A stretch of DNA of 64,000 nt from Hyperoplus lanceolatus (lineage: Eukaryota; Chordata; Actinopteri; Uranoscopiformes; Ammodytidae). A program made the translations under genes and the position numbers. Below, in pieces: positions 23,359 to 35,400 of the stretch. The notes beneath the pieces were generated by a model. It was given only the letters and a program-made list of their open reading frames with translations, ran no database searches and had not been told where the DNA came from. The stretch spans positions 11,929,001 through 11,993,000 of the forward strand of contig CM049395.1 of assembly GCA_026929865.2 (NCBI GenBank), read 5' to 3'. Within the stretch, counting starts at the first letter, position 1. Every line of letters begins with the position of its first letter.

Positions 23359-26300
23359 TACATGAGCTCATCTGACTGTAATATTATGGGGAGTTGTTTT
23401 TAAAGACTTTATGAGCTTCTGTATTAGCATACATATTTACTGTTGCAGACTGAGGGAGACATTCCCCCATAAGAATCAGGAAAAAAATTCTCCACATATC
23501 ACCCAGTTTACAAGTTAATCCACATTTTATTATGGCTGCTGAGCCGGCAAGGGGTAGATTAAAAACAACATGTTTTTGAGCAGGTTCGTGAATCAACTAT
23601 ATTAAAGGGGAGATTAGTTTGCCTTAGAGATTAAGTTTAGACTCCACAATATCATCTACAGATTGAAATGTGTGCGAGTGTGACCTAATGTTTCTGCTTT
23701 CTAAAACATTGTTATCTCTTCATGTAGAAACCATGTACATATGTGGACAGATTAGCTGCTTCAGTAGCAGGTAGCTGACTGACACCTTGTAGGAACTTAA
23801 TAGTAGGTGGAACTCAACTGTTATTTTATCAGACAGGGAGCTGTCCCACCTGGCTTAGTTAGATTTACGAATGCTGACATGTCAAGTAAAGATGTAGCTA
23901 GTCTGATAGCAAGTTAGGTAAGTTGGGATCCTTCCCCAATGGTGAATGCACACACTTAAATATAAGTCTCTATTTTGGAATTTACTTTATAAACTGGCAG
24001 TTGAGCCATCTGGCAGGTACAGTGTGCATCTAAGCACTGTTTGGTGTTTAAACAGTAACTGTGTAGCACCTCTGCAATAACGGTACACACACTTCCATTG
24101 CTGTGACTGCTGCTTTAGGAGCCCAGCCAAAATGATAACAATCCAAAGCTGGCCAGAACATGTACAAACCATTGTACCTGTGTGTTTTCTGCAGACAAAA
24201 TATTAGGCACGTTAAAATAACCTTTCCAACTATGATGATGTCCGTCAGGAGAAATGGATATTAAAGTTAGAAAAAGTCTGCACTGTTTCCCCTCGAGCAT
24301 GTGCAGGCTGAAACCCACACACACTGGAACGTGCACATTTCCACCCCACTCTCTCTCCCAAACCAACCCTAAACAAACCTGCTCTAACACCTCTCCAGGG
24401 GACTTGTCGGTTGGCAGCTTATAGACCACACACAGGTATATATACACACACTTTCAGACTTGCACAAACATGAGTGCACACATAGGCAAATCCACACACT
24501 CTAATTTAATATCCATAACAACATAACCTTGAAGGATAAAATGCAGGACTCATTTAAATGCTAATTTGTTTGTTAACATAACATCAAGATTCCGTGCGGG
24601 ACAGGTTACGGAACTAGGCTGTCACTTGATATGTATATTTTATTCTACTTTGTTATTTTTTATTGGAACTTTGATTATGATAATACAAAACACTAAATAA
24701 AACATTAATATAAACAGGAAGGACTTGAGCAACATCTTTTATGTATTCTGGTACTTATTACCAGGCAGGAAATAAGGAGATGGAGCGACAGAAAGCAAAA
24801 GCTAGTTTTATTTTTTTATTTATTGGGGTTGGGATGTCAATATTGAGACTGATGGGCCAAAATATATTTATTTCCCATATGCACACATTTTAACCTCCTG
24901 AGTCTATGAACAATCACACTTCCATAAACTACTTTGGTATGTTGGTGTAATATAGAAAACTATTGTATTAATTTGGGTTTTCTGCATTGTTTAAACTACC
25001 TTTTGGAGATTTTTTACCACTAGTAACTATTGGGCCATTTTTTTAATATGTACGCAAATAATGCAATATAATAATACATTACTGTTGATAGCGGTAACAC
25101 AGCAAGTATTGCGGCCATCTTTAAATGAATAATCAGAAGGCCAATGTAATGGTAAATCCTTTTTTATACATACTTTAGCTTAGGTTGCCAAGTGCCTTCT
25201 TTTGTCAAACCCAGAGCTTCTTCACAAGGCCAATCACCTGTGTATGTCACTGTGTCTTTTTTGTAGTCATTGTTTTTCTTCATTCTATGTATAAGTGTAT
25301 ACTTTTCACTTTTGACTCTGTTCTGGGAGAGATTGGCCAAATCATTATATAATGTTCCATGCATGTGCAGGGCTGTGGAAATGTGCCTTTAGCACGGGCA
25401 AAAAGGGATGTCTTTCAGTTTTGGAGATGATATGAGCAGATATTGCTTCCAGCAGGTATCGCTGGTGTCAGATGGGACAAAACTGATGTCAATAAAATGG
25501 CCTGTAAGGAACAAATCTGTAATGAAAAAACACAGGTTAGAGTTTTTTTTTCTTTTACAAAATTGCCCATCTACTTTATTGTCTCAAAATTAAGCCAGTG
25601 TATCACTGCCTTTCATGGGTGAAGTCTCACAGTGAGTTATGGGGAATCTGATGCATTGGTGGCAGAAATGATCAATCGGGGTATTGTGAGTGTGTTTGCC
25701 AGTGAGAGCTTATCCAATCTACGTTCACCGCTCTGTCTGTCTAAAATGCTCCAGTGATACAAAGCCCTCCTGTGTACTCTCATCAGAGATGGACGGCCTT
25801 GGTTGGTGGCAGTATAAACTTCAGTCCTGCCCCCAGCAGCAACGAGCCAACTGTTGGGAGTGAGGAATGTTAACAGGACTAACACTTTAGCATGAGAGTG
25901 GTGGTGTCGCTAATGGGAAGGGGGATCATGTGGCAGGGCACATCTCTTCATTACGAGTCTCTGCTTTTAGAAATGAAATCTGTTTATTTGGCTAGGTCTC
26001 CCCTAAGGGCACTGAGCTGGCAGGGCAATATGGGCAAGTGTTCTGGCAAATGTGTGATTATTATATCACTTACCACAGCTCATCAAAGAGACATCACTTC
26101 TGAGAGCGTTTGACTAGCGCACCCAGCCGTGGAAAAATGTTGAGGCTCGTTTGCTCTGACTGTAGATGGAAGGGGATATGGCAACAGAATAGGCCTGTGT
26201 TTCTTGGCCTGTGGTTGTCATTTTGAGTTGTTTGGGTGTTGAATGTGTCTAAGTTAGCGTGTCTGTCTGTGTGTGTTTATGCATGTGTGGATGTTAGTGC

Positions 26301-27015
26301 GCCTGTACATATCTATGTATGTGTGCAGGTTAAATTTTTGTGTGCATGTGTGTGGTCTAAGTAAGCAGACTCGGCCCACCCTTATTCTCCTATGTATGTA
26401 TGAGTTTCAAACCACACACATAATGCATTTCTTAGTCTAAACTCGTTTCTCTCCGTTTTCATGTCTGACTGAATGGCCACACTTGGGGAGCGCATGCAGG
26501 CTAAGGTAGAGCTCTCTGTCACTGATGATCTATAGTGTGAGCGGTCTTGATGTGAGCCCCACTCCAACGTGACTCGTAATAAGTCAATGTCGGCTGCAAT
26601 ACACTAAACCGTTGGTCCATGGTTCTCTTACATTGAAGTAAATACTTTGCCTTGTCACAGTGGAATAACGTTTTCATCATCATGCATATGGAAGATCCCT
26701 TTGTGTTATCACATACAATGGGGGTCCCGAGGAACTTTCACACAGTGATTTGTCCCTGGACAACAGGGTTGAGGTGTTAAGCTGTTGGCAAGTTAGACTA
26801 TGGATCATGTGAATACCTGAGAGGACAGGGATACAGTGAAGTTCGTATATGTAGTCTAGACAAGCTTTCTGTCTCTTTGGACTTTTTTTTTTTTAGAAAC
26901 AATTGTCTTTCATGTTAATGTTCCTTTTGGCCTCAGTCAGACATTTTGAAATGGCTCACAAAGGCTTTTTGAGGTATTGAGTATAATAACGCACTTAATC
27001 GCTAAATAAATTTTT
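23359..27015. other. Non-coding stretch, no gene recognised
   Basis: No transposon termini or recognised protein. A degenerate GT-rich tract lies at about 26250-26355, and a T run at about 26882-26894. Frames up to 110 codons (24115-24447, minus) are unrecognised. Confidence 0.5.
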
Positions 27016-27606
27016 GCAGTTTGCGCAATTTCAAAGCAAATTATGTTTCAAAAATTATTGAAAATTACAGACTAATAACCTGAGCACAATGTCAATGTCA
27101 CTTACATATCAATATTGTAAAGAATAATACAGGCCACTTCAGACTTGTTTTTGAATACTTTTGCAAATGTTTTGACTACCAGTTAAGAAATGGAACAGGC
27201 CAAATACAAGGCCACTTCACACTTTATACACTTGGCATTGTCACAGAGAAACTGAACTGTGCTGAACTGATCTTAAAAGCTGAACAATTACATTAAAATT
27301 GATTGTGTATTGGACTGCAGATTCTTAAAAAAAAAAAAAAAAAAAAAATTATGTGTATTATGTGTATATATATATTTATTATATGTATTATATATATATA
27401 TATAAAAAAAAAAAATGTTTTTTGTTTTATTTTTATTTTCTGTAACAGTAACTGTGTATCTGAATTCGAATTTGATGAAAATGGGGGGTATGATCCTTTT
27501 CTTCCGTCTCCCTTCGGACAACACAAGTAGATGTATAATATTTTCAAGAAAAATTGTGTTTGTGTGGAATTGTCAAAATAATAAATAAATAAATAAATAA
27601 ATAAAT
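27016..27606 (+). mobile_element. LINE 3' end, 5'-truncated copy B
   Basis: Begins inside the last codons of the same LINE as 9490-10754 (GCAGTTTGCGCAATTTC), with the same stop codon. It then follows the same 3' UTR: GGCCAAATACAAGGCC, an A run with TA repeats, CTGTAACAGTAACTGTG, and a CTTCCGTCTCC motif. It ends in (AAAT)n near 27606. The abrupt 5' truncation and tandem tail are typical of target-primed reverse transcription. A target duplication cannot be resolved because the flank is also AAAT-rich. Non-coding. Confidence 0.9.
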
Positions 27607-29423
27607 GGTGTGCATTAACCAAAAAATTTCAAACTGAATCTTGACTTTTCTTGAGTATTCCAAATGAAATTGCAATCTTTCAGAGAGATACAATTTCATA
27701 TATTCCCTGAATTCAGCCTGAGCTGCTTCAGCCTTTACATGAATCCGATGGCATTACATCCAGACATGTCCCGTGTTAAAGAGATGTCACTATGTCCAAA
27801 CTAGTGAGTTTGCCGTAGTGATATATGAATATTCAGACAGTGGCATGTTTTTTTCAGACTTGCTGCTCAAGTAAATATATCTGAGTGGCAGGCAAAGATC
27901 AAGGCTGGTAGTAAGAGGCAGGTTGGGGATGTGTTTTCTTACCAATGTTGTCTGGGTTTCAAGTCTGTATGTACGGTCACACGCAAAGTAACAGCAGGAA
28001 TACCTTGAAAGTTCCACATTTAAATGTATGCAATAAGCACACACACATACATGTGTTTTAAATGAAGCAGACAGGCAGGAGTATAATGGTAAGTGGCAGG
28101 AATGGGGTTAGGTTTCCCATAGGCCCTACTGCAGTGTGGTGGGCAATGGGTTTAGAAGTGGGTCCAGGAGTGTGTATGTGTGTATTTACTCATGGGTATG
28201 CCAGAGTGAGTGTGTTTGAGATTGGGTTGTTTTCACAGTAATGTGGGTGGAAGGAGCAGGACCCACCCTGAGTCAAGAACAGAGGACTGATTGTGCAGCA
28301 GACGGAGTGGGCTGGATGGACTCAGCCAGCTCTGGGGAGAAGGTTGGACAGAATGTTTCCCCCAAAGCCGCACCATGACAGGTGGCAGGGAGACTGCTGT
28401 CATATTATATCCCTATACCTCTCAAACCGAAAACATCAAAGACAAAATCCTATAGAAATAAACACAGATGTTGATATCTTCATTATTTTACCATGTAACT
28501 ACTGGTTTGAGATAAGTCTTGCTTCAAGGAATATCATGTTTGGAAGTATAGTCATGTAATCTGAAAAATGTACACTGGTTTTGTGGTTCAGTGATCAAAA
28601 CTGCCATCACATCTCTCGCGCGTCACCTCTCAGGCCTGAAGTGTAATTTCCAAGCTCTAAATCCAGAAGTGCTACCGGGGGACACGTTGGCTAGATTACG
28701 AGGTTAAGGCTTCATTTTGTCCCTGAGCTGTGGAGAAAACGAAAGGCAACAAACTTGAGTGTGACCTGTGCTGGTTTGTGGTTCCAGGGAGAGCCCAGAG
28801 CAGCCCCCAAGGCCCAGAGGTGTCTCAACCACCTCCACTCACTTCTCTCACAGCCCCAAACTGTTATTGAGCTGGGAGCCTGGAGGGGCCGGCTTGAAAT
28901 ATTGTTTATTTTTTGGACAGTGAAAGGCAAGATAGAGTACAGCTGTACAGGGCCAAGAGCCATAACCCTGACTGTACAAGGCAACGTATGTGTTTGTTTG
29001 ATCCGTGCATGGGCCACTGAGCATAACTGGAAACCAAACATTGATCAACAATTGTTTCCCTTAGACTCTATTCAAAGGAACTCTTTCCCTATGTAGCTGT
29101 TACAGAGAGTACATTTGCTTTTATATTTGGTTAAGTGAACATATTATTATAACTTTGGTTTCTACAGTTCAAGTTCTACAGCAAGTATCAGAAACGGATA
29201 TGCTGCCCACATCAAGAGAATATCGCAGAGTGGTTATACTGTACCATATCCGCTTGAGCGATCCATGCAATCTCTATAAAAAAAATCAAAGGACATATTG
29301 AATAGAGAGGATATAAAAAGAGGACGTTATTTTAATTTTTTCTTTAACCTTTGTATTGCTAATTTAATTTGGTAAAATGCAAATCATATCACCTTTAAAC
29401 ATTACATTACAAAGAGCTTTGTA
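27607..29423. other. Non-coding stretch, no gene recognised
   Basis: The 113-codon frame at 28755-29096 (+) sits in a locally GC-richer stretch and follows a TTGTGGTTCCAG acceptor-like site, but the peptide is unrecognised and opposing frames are also open. Nothing firm can be called. Confidence 0.5.
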
Positions 29424-29930
29424 AAGGTGCGTGCACTCCAAATACGATTCTTGCGATGGTTATCACATAATGATCATTTATATATATATTTTTTGGTTCA
29501 TCTCGTCCATCACTCCTAGATTCCTTCCCACTTTTCAACCATGGCTGAGACACGGAACAACTGCAACACTGCACTGTGTGCATGGCAGCACAAAAACAAC
29601 TATAACATGGCCAACAACTGTGACAAAAGGCAAATAAACAGCAACTGAACGGCACAAATAGCATTAAACAACATTGCATAAAGATGAACAACATTCGCAA
29701 ATACACACAAATAAACAGCAAGACAGCAACATGCAAAAACACTGTTGCTTCGCTGTGTTTGATGTAAAAGTACACATGAACATGACTGTCAAATTTGGGT
29801 GACATCCTCCTTCACGCGATTAAGCGATAGGCGTGTTGATCGCTTCATTGCGTCTAAACTATTGACTTTCTACTGCTATTCATCACCAGCATCGAGATCA
29901 TCGTGTTTGGTGTGAAGGCCCCCTAAGGAC
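29424..29930. mobile_element. Probable MITE with decayed terminal inverted repeats
   Basis: The left end GCGTGCACTCCAAATACGA (from about 29429) pairs with the reverse complement of the right end, GCCTTCACACCAAACACGA (near 29905-29925), and the similarity extends to a GCGATGG/TCGATGC block. The inner right side is rich in GCGATTAAGCGAT-like words. Fish carry many small elements with ends built on CACACCAAACGCGA-type sequence; Harbinger-like is my guess. The 132-codon minus frame inside (29407-29805) is probably chance. Confidence 0.5.
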
Positions 29931-32230
29931 GCACAAACAATGAAATAGTAAAATTAAAATCAATAAAAGGTATACTTAATCATTTCTGATTAAGGGAAGC
30001 AAGTTCACAGCTTGAAAAAGTTAAATAATACAAATAATGAAAACTGATATAACAACAGAAGAGAAGAAAGTAAGAGCCAAACATTGTTTTGCAAATTGAA
30101 GTGCTTGACTTAGTTTTGCAAAATCCTGACCAATATCACATCAAGGTTGTACTTAAATTCTAAGACAGGCTTTTGATGAAAATGTATTTTAAGATCTGAT
30201 TCAAAGACAAAACTGATCTAGCAAGCCTGAGTTCCTGAGGCAGTGCAGGTCAGTCCAAAGCTCCAGTCCTGTTAAGTCTTTGTCCTTATTGTAGTCAATT
30301 TCTACACGTGTTCTTTCATTGGGACTTTTATTTTAAATACTTGTATTGACTAAGAACAGAAAATATCTGTCAACCTCCAACAAGGCTTTGTTTATGACTT
30401 CACACCTTTCGACATAGTTGGGTACCGAGCCGACTCGGCCTTCTTCTCTGCAGCCTTTAACCAGAGATGGCAGTAAAGCAGTGACATCGCCTTGCTGTAT
30501 GTCTCTCATCCTGCTATAGTGTGGACTTTCCTTAGTCCATCTCTCTCTCACTTCTGACCTCGGACGAGGAGGTGGCCTGTCTTCCCTCTTCAACAACTCA
30601 ACAAAGTGTTAGCAGGAGGAGGCTAAACATACACTTGTGACTGACATTCCGTGCAAAGGAACCAAAGTAACAAAGCAAGTTGGCAACACTGCTGACCTTC
30701 AAGGGAAGAAGAACTACAAAGCTAAGACCTACAACCTAAACCCATAGACACCAGGACCAGACCTGCAACGCCAGCAACCAGGTTTTAACCGAGTCTCTCA
30801 AACGGACTTTAGAGGGACAAAGGATCGAAGCAAGTTAGCACGGTTCTGCTAAATCTCCAAAAAGGACCAGCACACGGAAGCTGTAATCGAAACTGACCCT
30901 GCAAAGCAGAACCCCCCTTTCCATTCCAATTGTGTTTTTATGACTTTCTGTAAATACAATATGTGTGATTTAATTGTGATTTATTTGATATTGAATAAGA
31001 ATGAACATGGCCTCCCTCTTCTTTTTGGAATCCCCTTGGACTACTAACTCTTAATATGGTGATTTGGTTATGGTTATTCATTTACTTTTAAATCTGACTT
31101 CCAAATGAATATGTAGTTAGTGCAAATGAATATGCAGCATGTTAAGGCTTCATGACATAAAGCTGTGTACATGTTGGTATAGGTGGGGGAATATGTCACA
31201 GATATACCCCCTACTGTAGTTCAAGTATAAGGAAGTAATAAAGTCATAGTAGTAGTAGTCATGATAGAGCAGTATCTCTAAAGCTCAACAACTATGGGTC
31301 TTGGCAAAAATAAATGTTCAGGTTTAGGGGAAATGTAAGAAACTTTGATTATCGGTTACATTTGTATACACTGTGTACTGAGGTACAATTTTAGCTGTAG
31401 GAATTCCCACAAAGCCATGATACAATCTCTTTTGTATCTTAGTGAAGTAGAAGCCCTGCTGACAATCCTAAGCAGTCTATTTAATTGTTTGACCTATCTG
31501 CGTCCGTCTGATCAAGTGTAATTGTATCTAGCCTGCCATGGAGCAATTTGCTAAAACCTCTTAGCACTACTTTTATCATTGCTGCAATTGGCATTGTTCA
31601 GTAGGACGTATCATAAAAGGGCAAATTAACCAAATGATTCAGAGGAATGCTGGATCATAAATGAGATTCAAAACGAGTTCCACCCTTAACTGTATATCTG
31701 TATAGAGTTAAAGAGTAAAGTGTTACTGACAGCAGGACATTACACACCAATTCCCATGGTCTCCCCCTAGTCTTCCTCTGTATTCATAAATATCCCCTCG
31801 CCTGCTTCCCCTAATTACCTAGCATGAGCATGGCTGTTTCCACTTGCCTCTCACACATAATAGAAACTGCTTTTTAATATCCAGGCATCATAAAATGTCA
31901 TGCTGACTTAACAGACATGAGGAGCAGAAGGAGCAATAACAAAAGGAGAGGCAGGGGAAGGGAAGGAGGGATGGGCCGTAGATGTTAAGGATTTCTTTCT
32001 TGCCTCCTTCTGTCGGTACTTTTTTTTCAGATTGGCTATTCGTTTGTAATTTGTCACACAAGAGAACGTAGTACAAGGTTCAAAGTTCAGTTTGAGAGAG
32101 AACCATCCTTGGAAAGAAAATACAAGTCCACATTTTTATATATTTTTTTACGTACCCATTTGTATTCTTAACAGCAAATAGCGAGATTAGGTTCGGTTTT
32201 GTAATTTTTGAGCACAAATAACATCCTCCT
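29931..32230. other. Non-coding stretch, no gene recognised
   Basis: An 87-codon minus frame at 30333-30596 has a protein-like composition (charged, low in Cys), but I recognise no family. The segment 31480-31870 is non-repetitive with TAATTA and POU-like words and could be a conserved non-coding element. Confidence 0.45.
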
Positions 32231-32460
32231 TTAATTGTCTAATGTACTGTATATGTGCATGTGCTGGTTTGGTCGTAGAGCAGGATAACACACCTCTTGA
32301 TCATGGCCATTACCTCCAGTATAGTATGTAACCTCTGGGCCAAAGATAGTTTCAACAGGGCATGTGTAAGCCTTGGAAAGACAGTTCATACAGTCCCGTA
32401 GTCTTCCATGGCCAGCAAAGCTTGATACAGTGTCACAGCCGGTCAAAGCATGCAACACTG
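32231..32460 (-). pseudogene. Fragment of the CXC-tail gene family
   Basis: The minus frame begins with LHALTGCDTVSSFAGHG, a hallmark of the multicopy fish and invertebrate proteins that combine a nuclease-like domain, an ALTGCDT block and a C-terminal CXC region. The similarity fades after about 30 residues, and no CXC tail follows. It is a small relic related to the pseudogene at 11085-14545, which lacks a visible ALTGCDT block. Confidence 0.7.
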
Positions 32461-35400
32461 CAAGTGTGCTTTATCAGGCTCTTTCCCTACAGCTGATGTG
32501 ACACCACCTGCATCATTGGTGATTGTTACCGCCAAAAGCTACGTGGAACTGGAACCAAGATCCAAAATCAAACTTGCTCATTTTTAGGATCTTTTTCCAC
32601 CTTCATTATCAATGGACTTCTAAATAAGTGCCAATATCTAACCCTCTATGAGCTTAGCCTCCATATTGTTATGACATATACTCATTCTAAAATGTAAGCA
32701 GCTCACATCACTGGAAATCAGCCAGTAGATTTCAGATTAGTTGACTTTACAGTCAACTTAGCTTTTATAGCTTGCCATTACTCAGACATCTGAAGCATTT
32801 CAACAGGACCATTAATCAACCTGTAGCGAACACCACCCACTGGCACAACAGAGACGAACGACCTGCCAGATTCCACTACATTTTTCACCATCCTAAGTAA
32901 AGATGGAGATGGCTTTCAGGAGTGAGACAAATTAAGTCACACCCCATGTTAGAACCTTGTTTGGACTTAAATGATATGAAGTCAGAATATAAAACACCAC
33001 CTGCGTGTTACCTGCTCTGATTCTGACATGTGGTTTCACTGAGTCTGTCAGTTCTCGGGTGCTCAGGTCTTGTTTGGCACAGAGGGCATAAGTGGGCCGT
33101 TGTGATGGCTGTTGAATTTCATTTTTTTCAAGATTAAGTATAATAATTTTCACTCTTCCTGTTGGCTAGGCCCAGCCTCCTGCCTGCCTCTTTGCCTTCA
33201 ATAACTCTTCACTGGGCAGTGTTTGATGGATAGGTTGTATTTATTCACTGCTGGGCGTCTGCTATGTGAATATGACTCATTCTGGGGCATTACGTATTCA
33301 TGGCTTGGGATAGGCTGTATACAGGAAGGTATAATTAATGTGTCACAGTAGGAGGTGTTAGTAGACGGCAGGTTTGTTGGAGGGCGTTTTGGAGCAGAAT
33401 GTGATTTACAGTACAAACAACTGGGAGGTTGTTTGTCTGCCGTCCAAAAACTGAAAGGCAGTGCTTCCTTCTGAGTGCATAACCTGATCTTTTAGCTTAA
33501 TAACTTCCTGCAGACCATAACCCACACTGAAATCACTAAATAGAACCATGAATGTTGATAATATGATTTTTTGCGCAAATGGCAGGAATTACTAGAGTTT
33601 TATTTAGCCTTTTTGGTTCTTTTACCAGTCATTTCTGGTGGAGGTCCATGGAAACAGCTTTATCTGATTGTGAATAACCACATACTATGTCTGCCAAGAG
33701 GAACTTGGATGTGAGTGACAGCTGCTTGACCTATTATAAACAATTCCTGCCAAGGTCTTTGCTCAAGTAGGAATTATATTGTTTGATGGTCTTCATTTTT
33801 GGGGAAGACAGCATGAACCTCACTGAGCATTATGTTCTTCCTTCAATGTATGGAAGAAAGCCCACTGGAACAGATTTATTGACATGCATATTTGTTTTTT
33901 TTTAAGTACAATATATAGATTTTTTTAACCAATTTATTCAACTTTAAGACATTTTAATTAATGTATTATTTGTGCTTTTAAATTTATGTTACGCTAGTAC
34001 TGTTCAAATTATTACAGTAATTGTCATATTCGTTAATACGTTTTATTCGTCAAATATAAAATATCCAGGGCTGCAACTATACATTGCGATATATTAAAAA
34101 CTAGGATTGTTCCCCCTGACTCTCTAATCAGGAGTTTTGGGAATAATGGAAACATCAGCATATCTTGATTTTTCTTTTTAAAGTTAACCTATGTTCACCA
34201 GAAAGTCAGACTGTATAATGATAATGTAAGTGTACTGGGGTCCACTACAATTGTAATAAGGAAATTGGCACCTGTTATTATGTTAGTACTCTTGTGTCTG
34301 TGTGTTTGCAGAATGTCTGGGTTTTATAGAGTTGAATTTGTTTTGTTTTGCCCATATTAATAATTCCTCCCTCGTGATTATACTCCATTCCTCCTCTCAC
34401 AGTGCTCCCTATCTACACCTCTCTCTGGTTCTGGTGTGGGCCATGGTCCTAAGTGATAGCAAACCTTAATCACAAACCGTTTGTTAGTGTTTGTGGCTGT
34501 GACCATTTCCAGGTGTATGCCCTGATTTTCCTGCTGGGTAGGTGGTCCTTATGAGGCACGGGACTGTTTATCAAAGAGCAATGGTCCATTAAAGGCAAGG
34601 CCTGTGTGTGGATGTGTGTATACGTGCATTTACTGAAGTCCTTTCTTTTCTAATGCAAACTGACAGACACAATTATTGTTGTCCTCTCTATTTTATTCAC
34701 TCAATGTTCTACACAGCTCTCAGCGGTAAAGGGCTCTTTCCATCTCTGTGCCAGTTTGTGTAAATATGAGTGCTGCCCCGTATTCGTGGACGTCAGCAGA
34801 TCTAGATCCTTCCACTGAGCCTTATAACGTTGTGGGGAGCGTCAGGTTCCAGTCCAAGGCAAACATGGTAAAACCAGCACAAGGCCAGGGCTAATGTTAA
34901 ATGGCAACTTAATCAACAGTTGAAAAACACAAATTGGCAGTTAACAAAATAAAAGATAATTTAAAAACCAGTTGGAAAACAGCTTCAAACAATTGTATGG
35001 GCCCAGGAATTGAACAATTGGCCAAAGGTCATTCAGTCACAGACATCTTATTTTTTGGCTTCGGCTGAGACTTGAGGATGTTCCAGAAACCCACTAAATA
35101 AACGCAGTGCTGTTTGAAGCCACAACCCAGCACTCAGCTAAAGGCCAGGGGGAATTATCCCTGATCCACAGTTTGGGAAACTTGTAGTCCTTCACAAGTC
35201 TTGACCCTCCATTCATGCCTCTTTTGTGTTTATGAAAGTGGTAAAGATACCCCACTTATCTCTCTCACTCTATTCCCCTCCCTCTCTCCCACCCTCATGT
35301 CTCTGTCCTTTTTCTCACCAACATATTTTCACTGGCCATAATCCTATTAGACACATTTATGTTGTTTATTGTCTGACAGGATTAGATTTGGAGAGGAATA

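Noticed and set aside
28755..29096. 113-codon frame following an acceptor-like CCAG
   Set aside because: The peptide is unrecognised and the minus-strand frames over the same bases are equally open. GC-rich composition explains the length.
29407..29805. 132-codon minus frame rich in Cys, Phe and Val
   Set aside because: It lies within a probable MITE, and its composition is that of translated AT/CA-rich DNA. No domain seen.
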